Shown here one piece after another: positions 44,162 through 53,111 of a stretch of DNA of 64,000 bases. Each line of letters begins with the position of its first letter. Positions within the stretch are counted from its first letter, which is position 1. The stretch comes from Longimycelium tulufanense (GTDB lineage: Bacteria; Actinomycetota; Actinomycetes; Mycobacteriales; Pseudonocardiaceae). The notes below the pieces were generated by a model. That model ran no database searches and had not been told where the DNA came from. It was given only the letters and a program-made list of their open reading frames with translations. The stretch is from NCBI RefSeq assembly GCF_014645795.1, contig NZ_BMMK01000021.1, positions 48,172 to 112,171 of the forward strand, read 5' to 3'. Made by a program: the position numbers and the translations under genes.

Positions 44162-44818
44162 TCAGCCCTGGTCCATCAGCCCGGACCGCCACGCCCACGC
44201 GGCGACCTCGACCCGGTTCCGAGCGCCCAGCTTGGCCTGCACCGACGCCAGGTGGGTCTTCACCGTCGACAGCGACAGGAACAGCTCGGCCCCGATCTCG
44301 GTGTTCGTCAGCCCGCGTGCCGCGGCCCGCACCACTTCCAGCTCCCGATCGGTCAGCGGCTCGTTCGGCGCCTGCGCGCGCACGGGCCCCGGCCGGGCAA
44401 AGTGCCGCAGCAGCCGCACGGTGATCTGCGGCGAGACCAACGCGTCACCGCGCACGGCCGCGCGTACCGCCTCCACCAGCAACGTGGGGCCCGCATCCTT
44501 GAGCAGGAAGCCGGAGGCGCCGTTGGTCAGCGCGGTGTGCACGTACTCGTCCAGGTCGAACGTGGTGACGACGACGACCTTCAGCGGGTCGGCCACCCCC
44601 GGGCCGGCCAGCCGACGGGTCACCTCCAGCCCGTCGAGACCGGGCATGCGGATGTCCACCAGGCACACGTCCGGCCGCAGCTCGCGGGCGCGCTGCACCG
44701 CGCTGACCCCGTCGGGCACGTCGGCGACCACCTCGATGTCCGGCTGTGACTCCAGGATCATGCGGAACCCGACCCGCACCATCTCCTGGTCGTCGGCGAT
44801 GAGCACCCGGATCGTCAC
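44162..44818 (-). CDS. NarL/LuxR-type response regulator
   Basis: 218 residues. Receiver domain with the acidic pocket (IRVLIADDQEMVRVGFR) and phospho-acceptor Asp in CLVDIRMPGLDG. C-terminal LuxR HTH: LTDRELEVVRAAARGLTNTE, then LSLSTVKTHLASVQ. The start overlaps the stop of the kinase gene (ATGA), so the pair is co-translated. Confidence 0.95.
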   Translation of the reverse strand: MTIRVLIADDQEMVRVGFRMILESQPDIEVVADVPDGVSAVQRARELRPDVCLVDIRMPGLDGLEVTRRLAGPGVADPLKVVVVTTFDLDEYVHTALTNGASGFLLKDAGPTLLVEAVRAAVRGDALVSPQITVRLLRHFARPGPVRAQAPNEPLTDRELEVVRAAARGLTNTEIGAELFLSLSTVKTHLASVQAKLGARNRVEVAAWAWRSGLMDQG

Positions 44819-46044
44819 GACTCCCCTTCCCGCAACGGCAGCTCCGCGCTGACCAGCCAGCCCCCGTCCGGCCCCGGCCCGGCGTAGAACGACCCGTCGA
44901 GCAGCTGCACCCGCTCCCGCATGCCGACGAGCCCGAACCCGCCCGAGCCGCCCACCGGTTCCTCCCGATCGTGCCTTGTCGGCTGCCCGTCATCGGCGAC
45001 CGCCACCCGCAGCACCCCCGCGTGATGGGTGACCTCCACCCGGATCGCGGTCACGTCGTGTGCGTGCTTGCGCGTGTTGGTCAGCGACTCCTGCACCAGA
45101 CGGAGCACCGAGCGGGCCAGCTCCGGGCGGACCCGCTCCGGCAACCGCACCAGCAGATGTACCGGCGCGCCCACCGCGGACGCCTGCTCGACGACCCGGC
45201 GCAGGTCGGCGGCCAGGTCGGTGGTGGCCTCCCCGGCCGCGGCCGCCCCGCTCGCACCGGTGGTGCGCTCCGCCTGCCGCAACGTGCTGACCAGCCGTCG
45301 CATCGCGGCCAACGCCTCGGTACCGCTGTGCGCAATGAGGTCCAGCGAGCGGGCCGCCGTCGCCGGGTCCTGCTCGGCGACCAGCCGGGCGGCCTGGGCG
45401 TGCACCACCATCCCGGTGACGTGGTGCGCGACCACGTCGTGCAGCTCCCGGGCGAGCGCGATGCGTTCGGCCTGGCGCGCACCCATCACCGCCGTGGTCA
45501 CCACCCGCCGCCGGTCGCCGTCCCGGGCGCGGAAGTACAGACCGGTACCGACCGCCACCGCCAGCAGGAGCAGGTCGCTGAGCAGCGGCTCGTACAACGG
45601 CTGCTGCGGCCCGTCGAGGGTGCCGAAGTCGTAGCGCTGCCGCTCGCGCAGCAGGTAGGTGAGCAGCGAGGCGGCGACGAGCGCGGCGCCGCTGAGGAGC
45701 GCGCGCGGCCGGGACGTCTGGCGGACGACGTAGGCGATCAGCGCCATTGTGGCGAGGCTCTCCGACGGGGTGAGCACGCCGAGGAAGGTCACCGGCAGCT
45801 CGATGTGGGCGACCCGCAGTAGCAGTGACGAGCCCACGATCGTGACCGCGCCGACGAGAGCGGCGTCGAACGGCTGGCGCGGTGCCACCACCGCCAGCCC
45901 GCCGAGCAGCACCGCACCCGGGAGCGACCACCACTGGGGGTCGTAGGCGTAGGTGTGCTCGATGACGACGAGGGTGGCCACGGCGAGGGCGACCGGCCAC
46001 TGGCGGCGAGCCAGGGCCCGCCAGCCGGTGAGGGTGCTCTCCAC
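44815..46044 (-). CDS. DesK/NarX-type sensor histidine kinase
   Basis: 409 residues from GTG 46044; no strong ribosome site is seen and longer starts exist up to 46170. Five to six transmembrane helices (residues 10-170), then HisKA_3 with the phospho-acceptor His in ALARELHDVVAHHVTGM, and an ATPase domain with LVQESLTNTRKHA and GGFGLVGMRERVQLL. A membrane-embedded sensor with no large external domain, typical of lipid- or envelope-stress kinases. Partner of the response regulator downstream. Confidence 0.92.
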   Translation of the reverse strand: MESTLTGWRALARRQWPVALAVATLVVIEHTYAYDPQWWSLPGAVLLGGLAVVAPRQPFDAALVGAVTIVGSSLLLRVAHIELPVTFLGVLTPSESLATMALIAYVVRQTSRPRALLSGAALVAASLLTYLLRERQRYDFGTLDGPQQPLYEPLLSDLLLLAVAVGTGLYFRARDGDRRRVVTTAVMGARQAERIALARELHDVVAHHVTGMVVHAQAARLVAEQDPATAARSLDLIAHSGTEALAAMRRLVSTLRQAERTTGASGAAAAGEATTDLAADLRRVVEQASAVGAPVHLLVRLPERVRPELARSVLRLVQESLTNTRKHAHDVTAIRVEVTHHAGVLRVAVADDGQPTRHDREEPVGGSGGFGLVGMRERVQLLDGSFYAGPGPDGGWLVSAELPLREGES

Positions 46045-46278
46045 GTCATAGCACGGTACGTGGGGCGTCGCCCGGACGGACCAGTCGATGGGCTGGGTCG
46101 TGCCGACCGAACGGATGAACGGCGTGGCAACCGACAAACCGGGCGAACGTCCGGGCAGGGACGCAACCACGGCCTGTCAGCCGAATGGCCCCCCAAGTCC
46201 GCTCCGATGGCCGATCCATTTCCGGGGATCACGGCGTCAACCTGGGAGGACATTGGGGGACCTTGGGAGGGCAGAGCG

Positions 46279-46389
46279 ATGCTCACCGTGATCGTGAGCT
46301 GGATCCTGGCGGGTCTGGGGATTCTCGTGTTGCTCGGGATGACCTTGGCCGGCGTGCTGACCGCGGGCAAGGGGCGTCCCGCGCGGTGA
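46279..46389 (+). CDS. 36-residue single-pass membrane protein
   Basis: ATG after GGGAGG. A short start (MLTVIVSW), one helix (ILAGLGILVLLGMTLAGVLT) and a basic tail GKGRPAR. Divergent from the histidine kinase gene; a size and layout seen in small regulatory membrane peptides. Function unknown. Confidence 0.55.
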   Translation: MLTVIVSWILAGLGILVLLGMTLAGVLTAGKGRPAR

Positions 46390-46468
46390 CGTGACGTCGG
46401 GCGGCAGGCGGTTCACGCGGCCGCCCGGTAATGATTGCTCTGGCCGACATCGACCGAGGGGAGACCGC

Positions 46469-46535
46469 GAGGTGACGGGCGAAGCGAGCATCGCCAGGCG
46501 GCGGTGACGCGCGCAGCGAAGCCCGGAACCGAGCA
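46469..46535 (+). repeat. Dispersed two-part repeat, copy 2
   Basis: Left part 46469-46494 differs from copy 1 at one base; right part 46511-46535 differs at two. Starts 80 bp after the small membrane protein's stop, same orientation. The rest of 46390-46743 shows no gene. Confidence 0.75.
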
Positions 46536-46743
46536 GTTCGACACCGCTGGGCGGCATTCCGGACGGTGGCCGGCTCCAACCGCGAGCGGCACCGCCAAAC
46601 ACCCGCGCGGGGCTCGTTGCCGCGGCGGCACGCCGGACACGCTCCGCCTTACCCCACACCGGTGCCCCCAGTCTTCTCGCGGCCAGGGCAGGCCGGGGCG
46701 AACGCGCGTCCAGACCTCCTGCCGCCGGCTGGGTTCGTTCGCG

Positions 46744-47955
46744 TCAGGCCCCGAGACGTCGGCGGACCGCGCCGATCAACCAGCCGTGCGCGGCGGTGCC
46801 GGTCGAGGCCGCCGCCTCGGCGCCACCCTCCGGCCGCGCGGCCGGCTCCCCGAACCGGGTTGGCCCACCCCGCAACCCGCGGGCCGCCGCGTGAAGGTCC
46901 AGCACGTAGGCCGGCCGGCCACCCGGCGGCTCCAGCGGCTGCCGCCCCCACGGCGGCCGGCCGCGGAGCTGGGTCAGCAGGCGCTGCGCCTCGGTGTGGT
47001 GATCGCTGACGGTCACCCCGGCGGCGTCGAAGGAGTGCAGTACGGCGCTGTTGATCTCCAACAACGCGCGGTCCCGCCACAGCGTCCGCTCGGTGGAGGT
47101 GTCCAGCCGCAGCCGGGCGGCCACCTCGCGGGCGGCCCGGTACCGGTCGTCGGCGGCCAGGCAGCCGGCGCTGATCTCGCTGTCCACGAACCAGCCGTTG
47201 AACGGAGCGGCCGGGTAGCTCACCCCGCCGACGACCAACCGCATGTTGGCCACCGCAGGCACCGCGTGCCACCGCAGGCCCAGCTTGGCGAACCACGGCA
47301 GCTCGGGGTGCGTCAGCCGCACCTCCACCACCACGTCCCGGGGCACCGGGAAGCACCGCGGCCCCTCCTCCACGGTTTCCACGACCAGCGGGAGCAGGTC
47401 GAACCGGCCACGTCTGGACGGTGGCCGCCAGCCGAGCCGGCGCACCGCCTCGGTGAAGCCGGCGTAGCGGGCGTCGCCCACCACCGAGCCGTCCGCCTGG
47501 CGGTAGCCCGCGTACCGCACCAACTGCTCGTTCCACAGGCACGGGCCGGGCCGGCGCGGGGTGTCCGGCGCGAACACCGTGACCACCGGCAACACCCGGC
47601 GTCCCGTGCTGGCCACGCGCAGGTGCTCGAAACACGCGTCGGCGACAGCGGCGGCGTTGCGCACCCGGCGCAGATCGCGGACGCGCAGCGCGCGCCACGG
47701 TAACCGCGTGGTGCACGGGGAGATCTCGCGTAACGCCATACGCGCGCCGAAAGTCAGCTCCGGTCCGGTGTGCCGGTAGCTGCCGGTCTCGCCGATTTCG
47801 GCACGCACCTCGCCCAGCCGGGCAGACATCGATCCGGCCTCGGGATGTTCGGCGTGGAACAGGCGAAGAAACTCCTCGGCCGCAGCAAGATCCACGGCCG
47901 CGTCCGAGGATGGTGAATCGGGGAGGGGGATCACCTGGTCATGAGGTGCCGTCAC
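46744..47955 (-). CDS. Divergent bacterial nitric-oxide-synthase oxygenase-like protein
   Basis: 403 residues, GTG 47955 chosen over upstream in-frame starts that run into repeat copy 3. NOS features in order: heme-ligand segment SPCTTRLPWRALRVRD (C-x2-R-x2-W kept), LPLVVETVEEGP, LGLRWHAVPAVANMRLVVGG, PFNGWFVDSEIS with the arginine-binding Glu, then DRYRAAREVAARLRLDT, LLEINSAVLHSF and VSDHHTEAQ. The pterin-side end is changed (RPPWGRQPLEPP instead of the usual WxWxxPPxS). Bacterial NOS proteins lack a fused reductase, as here. May make NO or catalyse a related N-hydroxylation or nitration step. Confidence 0.85.
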   Translation of the reverse strand: MTAPHDQVIPLPDSPSSDAAVDLAAAEEFLRLFHAEHPEAGSMSARLGEVRAEIGETGSYRHTGPELTFGARMALREISPCTTRLPWRALRVRDLRRVRNAAAVADACFEHLRVASTGRRVLPVVTVFAPDTPRRPGPCLWNEQLVRYAGYRQADGSVVGDARYAGFTEAVRRLGWRPPSRRGRFDLLPLVVETVEEGPRCFPVPRDVVVEVRLTHPELPWFAKLGLRWHAVPAVANMRLVVGGVSYPAAPFNGWFVDSEISAGCLAADDRYRAAREVAARLRLDTSTERTLWRDRALLEINSAVLHSFDAAGVTVSDHHTEAQRLLTQLRGRPPWGRQPLEPPGGRPAYVLDLHAAARGLRGGPTRFGEPAARPEGGAEAAASTGTAAHGWLIGAVRRRLGA

Positions 47956-48151
47956 GTCCGCTGAACCTAGCCCGGCGCCGGTGTGAGCGGAGATCGCTGG
48001 AGTGAGCGGACTTCTCGGCCGCCCGCACTCACTCGTACGGGCAATTTCCACACGGACGGTACGGCCCGGACGGCCTCCGACCGACCGTCCGGGTGGCGCA
48101 CCGTGTCCGATTGCTTGCCCTCGGGTTTCGCCGCCGCCTCGTCGCTGCGTG

Positions 48152-48177
48152 GCGATGCTCGCTTCGCCCGTCACCTC
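48152..48177 (-). repeat. Dispersed repeat, copy 3 (left part only)
   Basis: Exact match to the 26-bp left part of copy 2, on the minus strand, 3 bp beyond the nucleoside hydrolase stop. The right part is not clearly present. Confidence 0.7.
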
Positions 48178-48180
48178 GCT

Positions 48181-49191
48181 CTAGGAAACGTGTACCGGCT
48201 CCTGCTCGACGGCGACCAGCGCCTGCTGCATCTTCTCCAGCATCACCGGCACGTCGGCGGTGACCGCGACGCGGACCGGCCGCCGGCGGTGCTGCTCGGT
48301 GCCCGGCAACACGAAGCCCCGGCGGTCGACCAGGGTGGCGCCACGGGAGTGGGTGCCGGTCAGCTCGACCATCACCCGGTACTCCTCGTAGGTCGCCATC
48401 GACGGGTCCATCAGGATCGCCGCGGCCAGCGGGTCGTGCAGCAGGCAGCCCCGCTCGCCCCGCACGTCCTTGAGCAGTGAGCTGTAGACGTCGACGTAGT
48501 GCCGGGAGATGGCGCTGGCGAACCGCGCGAGCGGGGTGTCGTGCCCGGTCACCGTCTCGAACCACGTCGAACCCGCCCAGGCCCGCTCGGTCACGTCCAG
48601 CGGCACCAGCCGGAGCTCGAACCCGCCGGAGAGCACCAGCTCCGCGGCCTCCGGGTCGTGCCACACGTTGGCTTCGGCGTGCGCATTGATGTTGCCCGGG
48701 GCGTCGAACGCCCCGCCCATGCACACGACCTCCCGCAGCAGGTACGGCAGTCGCGGCTCCAACATCAACGCCAGCGCCACGTTCGTCAGCGGTCCCAGCG
48801 CGAGCAGCGACAGCTCTCCCGGATGCTGCCGGGCCAGCCGCACGATCTGCTCGGCCGCCGACTCCACCACCGGACGCCGCCACGGCGGCGGTCCGGCGGC
48901 GCCGCCCAGACCGTCCTCACCGTGGACGAACTCGGCGGTGCGCAGCGCCTGGGAGAGCGGTCGCCGGGCGCCGACGGCGACCGGGACCTCGGTGAGACCG
49001 ACAAGTTCCAGGACCCGCACCGCGTTCTCCGCGGCCACGGGTGCGCGTACGTTGCCGTGGACACTGCCCACGGCCATGATCTCGGCCCCCGGATGGGCGG
49101 CCAGGTAGAGGATCGCGAGTGCGTCGTCGACACCGGGATCGGTGTCGAGCACGATGCGCTTGCGGCTGCCGTTCAGTCGTTCGCTGCCCAA
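48181..49191 (-). CDS. Inosine-uridine-preferring nucleoside hydrolase family protein
   Basis: 336 residues. N-terminal calcium-binding motif IVLDTDPGVDDALAILYL, LLALGPLTNVALAL, VCMGGAFDAPGNINAHAEAN, VPLDVTE and a late HDPLAAA with the catalytic His-Asp. Hydrolyses the glycosidic bond of nucleosides for salvage. Divergence from typical IunH makes substrate choice uncertain. Confidence 0.92.
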   Translation of the reverse strand: MGSERLNGSRKRIVLDTDPGVDDALAILYLAAHPGAEIMAVGSVHGNVRAPVAAENAVRVLELVGLTEVPVAVGARRPLSQALRTAEFVHGEDGLGGAAGPPPWRRPVVESAAEQIVRLARQHPGELSLLALGPLTNVALALMLEPRLPYLLREVVCMGGAFDAPGNINAHAEANVWHDPEAAELVLSGGFELRLVPLDVTERAWAGSTWFETVTGHDTPLARFASAISRHYVDVYSSLLKDVRGERGCLLHDPLAAAILMDPSMATYEEYRVMVELTGTHSRGATLVDRRGFVLPGTEQHRRRPVRVAVTADVPVMLEKMQQALVAVEQEPVHVS

Positions 49192-49223
49192 CGCGAGCCG
49201 TCCTCATAACTAGCGGTAGTGGA

Positions 49224-49979
49224 CTACCCGCGCAGCGTATCTGACATACCGCCGTTCTTGTCGACTGGAACGCGTCCGAAAACGAGGTCGTGTGAGACCC
49301 GACCCTCGGCATGGGCGCGGTTCTCGAACTTGGTGACCGGCCGCCACTCCGGGCGTGGCGCCCACCCTCCGGGACGGTCGGCATACCGGTTACGCAGTAG
49401 CGGTTCCGCCTCGCACACCGCCCGCATCTGCTCGGCGTAGTGCTCCCAGTCGGTGGCCAGGTGCAGGTCGGCGCCGGGCGCGAGGCGGGAGGCCGCGAGC
49501 GCCACAAACTTCGGCTGTACCAGGCGACGCTTGTGGTGCCGCTTCTTCGGCCAGGGGTCGGGGAAGAAGATCCGGATACCGGCGAGGGAGCCGGGAGCGA
49601 TGTGTTCCTCCAGCAGGTCGATGGCGTCGCCGCGCAGCAGCCGCAGGTTGGTCAACCCCAGCTTCTCCCCGCGCAGCAGCAGCTGTGCGAGACCGGGCTT
49701 GTAGACCTCGACGGCCAGGTAGTTGAGCTCGGGCGCCGCGGCGGCGAGCTGTGCGGTGGCCTCGCCCATGCCCGAGCCGATCTCCAGCAGCACCGGTGCG
49801 GTGCGACCGAACCACGCGTCGGTGTCCAGCGGCCCCTCCGGCAGCGCCGACACCTCGTTGCCGAGGTCGTTCCAGTACTGGTCCCACGCGCGTTGCTGGC
49901 CCGTGGTCATGCGCTCACCACGCTGCACGTAGCTGACCACGGTGCGCAGGAACGGTTGCTGGCCGGAGGGCGTTTCCAT
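49224..49979 (-). CDS. trmB: tRNA (guanine-N7-)-methyltransferase
   Basis: About 251 residues from ATG 49979 (METPSGQQPFLRTVVSYVQR); a start at 49997 is possible. SAM-binding LLEIGSGMGEATAQLA, and the TrmB signature IRIFFPDPWPKKRHHKRRL, then DLHLATDWEHYAEQM and RPVTKFENRAHAEG. Methylates G46 in the tRNA variable loop. Confidence 0.96.
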   Translation of the reverse strand: METPSGQQPFLRTVVSYVQRGERMTTGQQRAWDQYWNDLGNEVSALPEGPLDTDAWFGRTAPVLLEIGSGMGEATAQLAAAAPELNYLAVEVYKPGLAQLLLRGEKLGLTNLRLLRGDAIDLLEEHIAPGSLAGIRIFFPDPWPKKRHHKRRLVQPKFVALAASRLAPGADLHLATDWEHYAEQMRAVCEAEPLLRNRYADRPGGWAPRPEWRPVTKFENRAHAEGRVSHDLVFGRVPVDKNGGMSDTLRG

Positions 49980-50346
49980 GGCTGGAGACTGTGCCAAACG
50001 CGCTGGTCGCCTCGGTTGGGCGGGGTTGGAAGCGGTTCACTCGGGAACGGTGGCGGCCGGGCCTTCGGGCGGCGCGGTGCGGGTCGGGCGCGGTGGGGCC
50101 CGCGGTCGGTGGCCGCCAGGAGGAGCATCCGGACCGGCCGGGGCGGTCCGGGCGGCCCGGTCGCGGGGATCACCGGGCGGCTGGGGCGCGAATCAGCCGG
50201 CTGGGCAAGGAAAAGCGCCGTGGTCGCCCATGGGACGGTCCATGGTGGACTCGTCGAGCGCTGTCGGCCGGTCCGCAGGGTCCTCCGTTCGATGGGAAAA
50301 CCCCGATGAGCGGGCGGAACGCATTCCGTGGTGCCAACATCAGGAC

Positions 50347-50922
50347 ATGGGCCAGCAGGCGGCGCCGGGTGGGGCGGGCCGCCCGGGAGCAGCACGGGGG
50401 ACCGGTGGGCCGGGTGCCCCGGCGGGGCGGATCTGGCTCCGTTGGCTCCTGGTGGGAGTGCTGGCATTCTTCGCGGTCTTCCTCGCCTACCTGTTGCTCG
50501 TGGCGTTCCTGCCGCGGTGGTGGGCGATGACCATCGGGGACGTGGTGCGGCAGCGGTTCACCACGGGCACCTGGCTCGGCCTGACGCTGGGCTTCGTGTT
50601 CACGCTGCTGCCGCTGGTCGTGCTGTGGCTCGCGATCCGCAGGGCGACGACGTGGCAGGCCAGGGGGCTGCTCGGGCTGCTGGCGCTCGGGCTGGCCGTG
50701 CCCAACCTGCTGACGCTGACCGTGGTGCTCGGCGGGGGCAGCGCCGCGCACGCCGGCGAACGGATCATGGACGTCGAGGCGCCGGCCTTTCGGGGTGCGA
50801 GCCTGGCCGGTGCCCTGATCGCGGTGGTGGTGTTCACGCTGACGGAGCTGCTGTTGGGCTCCCGCCGGCGGACCCGGCGGAAGCTGGCCGAGCTACGAGC
50901 CCAAGTTGGCGACGAGGAGTAG
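50347..50922 (+). CDS. Integral membrane protein of unknown function
   Basis: 191 residues. A Gly/Pro-rich start, then four hydrophobic helices (WLLVGVLAFFAVFLAYLLLV, LGLTLGFVFTLLPLVVLWL, LLGLLALGLAVPNLLTLTVV, SLAGALIAVVVFTLTELLLG) and a basic C-terminal tail. Permease-like but with no recognised family. Divergent from trmB. Confidence 0.75.
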   Translation: MGQQAAPGGAGRPGAARGTGGPGAPAGRIWLRWLLVGVLAFFAVFLAYLLLVAFLPRWWAMTIGDVVRQRFTTGTWLGLTLGFVFTLLPLVVLWLAIRRATTWQARGLLGLLALGLAVPNLLTLTVVLGGGSAAHAGERIMDVEAPAFRGASLAGALIAVVVFTLTELLLGSRRRTRRKLAELRAQVGDEE

Positions 50923-51000
50923 CGGCTAGCGACGCAACCTAACCCGATCGAGTGACGTCCTAGGGGTGAGGACGGCGCGGCGTCGGGTCGGGGTGATCAC

Positions 51001-51297
51001 GTGCTGACACTGGTCGGGCAGCTGGTGGCACGTATCGACGTGCTGTTGTTGGGGTTGATGGTCATGGGCGTGGCCGCGTTCGGGCTGGCGCGGCTGCTCC
51101 GCGACCCGTACCGGGTGTGGCGGTGCCGCCGCACGACGGACCGGATCCGTCGCAGCTTCCCGGTGCCACCGGTGGTGCCGCCGGTGCCACGGCAGCGCAG
51201 GGAGCCGGTGCCGGTTCGCATCGAGGTGCGGCCGCTGCAGGTGCCGGAACCGGACCACCGGCGGGAGCGGGTGGCTGCCGAAGCGCAGCGGGCCTGA
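51001..51297 (+). CDS. Small membrane protein with basic Pro-rich tail
   Basis: 98 residues, GTG start. One helix (VLLLGLMVMGVAAFGLARLL), then many Arg and Pro residues (PVPPVVPPVPRQRREPV). Follows the four-helix protein at 78 bp. The following 261 bp (51298-51558) hold no clear gene. Confidence 0.55.
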   Translation: MLTLVGQLVARIDVLLLGLMVMGVAAFGLARLLRDPYRVWRCRRTTDRIRRSFPVPPVVPPVPRQRREPVPVRIEVRPLQVPEPDHRRERVAAEAQRA

Positions 51298-51558
51298 GCC
51301 GGCGGTGCTGGTTTGCGGTGTGCGGTAAGGGGAAGCGGCGTGCCGTGACCCCGCACCCAGCGCTGCCTTGCGTGCCGGGTCCGGCATCCAGTGGCCTTGG
51401 GCCGGTCAGGTTGAAGCGTTGCTCTTCTGAGGACCGAGTGAGCGGAAGAGACGTGCTCTCCACGGGTTGGCCCCTGGTCCGCTCAGGAACCATCGCCATC
51501 GGCTCGCGCAGATGTCACGAGCGTGCCGGAGGTTTCCTCACCTCACCTGCGTACGAGG

Positions 51559-52191
51559 TCATGTCCGCGGACGAGGGAGGTCCGCCCGCCACGTCTCGAT
51601 CTCGGGCAGTCGCCCGGCCAGGCCCGCGACCCCGTCCAGGGGGAGCCGCTCCTCGGTGTTTCCCGGCGGGAGCACGTCGAGCCATCCGTCGTGCTCACAG
51701 GTCAGGGCCATCGTCGTGGGGTGCCCGCCCACCTGCTCCGGCTCCGAGGGCTCGAACTCCCAGTACGGATCCTCGCCGTCCCGCACCCAGGGCACGAACA
51801 CCCAACCCTGCCGCTCGGTGAGCAACGCGTGGACCGCGTCCTCGAACTCGAAGCCCTCCGCGCGCGAGCCCAGGCGCCCCTCCGCCACCGCCCGCACCCA
51901 CCAGGGAACGTCGCACGTCCCGACCAAACGGGCGGTGTCGTCATACAGGCCCAGCACCTGGTGCTCCTCACCGGTGTGCACCCAGGCTCGGCGGCGCTCC
52001 AGCGGACATGACGCGTGCACCGCCGGTGCACCCGGGTCGACCGCCATCGCCCAGTCCAGTTCCGGAAGCGGCTCGACCCGCGGGCACATGGGGAGGATCC
52101 GCTCCGGCGGCCGGCGTGGAGCAACCGGCGGCCGCCGCGCCTGGGCCACGTGTCGGTTGTGGTCCGGCCCGAGCCCGAGTTGCCTGGTCAT
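51559..52191 (-). CDS. Unknown 210-residue protein
   Basis: ATG at 52191 (MTRQLGLGPDHNRHV...). Acidic and Trp-rich in the body (LVGTCDVPWWVRAVAEG, RQGWVFVPWVRDGEDPYWEF, CEHDGWLDVLPPG); three Cys, no signal peptide or membrane helix. A cytosolic protein of an unrecognised family. The gap 52192-52593 to the divergent universal stress gene shows no further gene. Confidence 0.65.
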   Translation of the reverse strand: MTRQLGLGPDHNRHVAQARRPPVAPRRPPERILPMCPRVEPLPELDWAMAVDPGAPAVHASCPLERRRAWVHTGEEHQVLGLYDDTARLVGTCDVPWWVRAVAEGRLGSRAEGFEFEDAVHALLTERQGWVFVPWVRDGEDPYWEFEPSEPEQVGGHPTTMALTCEHDGWLDVLPPGNTEERLPLDGVAGLAGRLPEIETWRADLPRPRT

Positions 52192-52593
52192 CGGTCCGCC
52201 GTTCGGCCGGACACGCACCAGTGCCCGTCCGGCACGCCTCGTCGTGGTCTTTCCCGTCGTCCCGCATCGGTTACCCGGCGGTCGGAAAGGCTCATTCCGA
52301 CCGGGCGCACACGCGCCGGACCGCGATGCGGACGAACATGTGCCTCCTCCCGGCGGGGCGACGGTTCGACGAACCACCGCGCCGCCCGATGGACTGGACC
52401 CAGTAGCACGATCGATGGCTTCCGTGAGACGAACGTGTCCGTGGGAGTGAGGCGCCCGGGTCCCAGGGTCTCACTTCGTCGTGGCGCGGAACACCTCCCC
52501 CGGTCGGGGTGGGGCGGGGCGGACGTTCGGCGGGTTCGACTCGACAACTCGGCCGGGCGGGGTTTCCGTGGAGATGTGCGGGAGCAGCAGCTG

Positions 52594-53046
52594 GTGGAGC
52601 GGGCCGACGTCGCCGGCGGCGTGGTGGTCGGGGTCGACGGCTCACGGTCCTCGCTGCGCGCCCTGCGCGCGGCGCTGGAGGAGGCCCGGCTGCGTGGCTG
52701 CACGCTGCACGTGGTGCGGGCGTGGACGCTGCGCACCGCGCCCCGGCCCCCGGACACCCCGGGTGGGGCGGTGCCGACCCTGCAGGAGTACGCCGGCTAC
52801 CTGGAGCGGTGCACCGAGGAACTGGTCACCGAGCACGTCGGGCCCAGCCCCGGGGTTCCGGTCGAGGTGCACGTGGTGCACTCGCCCTCGCCGCAGGGGC
52901 TCATCTCCGCCACCGACAACGCCGACCTGTTGGTGGTCGGCCACCGCGGCCGGGGCGGCTTCTCCGGGCTCGTCCTGGGGTCCGTGGCCGACCAGTGCGT
53001 GCGGCACGCGCGCTGTCCGGTTCTGGTGGTACGGCCCAACATCTGA
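52594..53046 (+). CDS. Universal stress protein
   Basis: About 150 residues; GTG 52594 sits 9 nt after GGGAG, though GTG 52576 is possible. GGVVVGVDGSRSSLRALR at the start and the ATP-binding motif LVVGHRGRGGFSGLVLGSVA near the end. Binds ATP or signal nucleotides in stress adaptation. Lies 65 bp upstream of the mycosin-like protease on the same strand. Confidence 0.9.
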   Translation: MERADVAGGVVVGVDGSRSSLRALRAALEEARLRGCTLHVVRAWTLRTAPRPPDTPGGAVPTLQEYAGYLERCTEELVTEHVGPSPGVPVEVHVVHSPSPQGLISATDNADLLVVGHRGRGGFSGLVLGSVADQCVRHARCPVLVVRPNI

Positions 53047-53111
53047 ACGCCGGCTGGACAGAGGCACTACCATTCCCCGGCAATCACTCTTCCGGGGGAT
53101 TCAGGCCGCCG

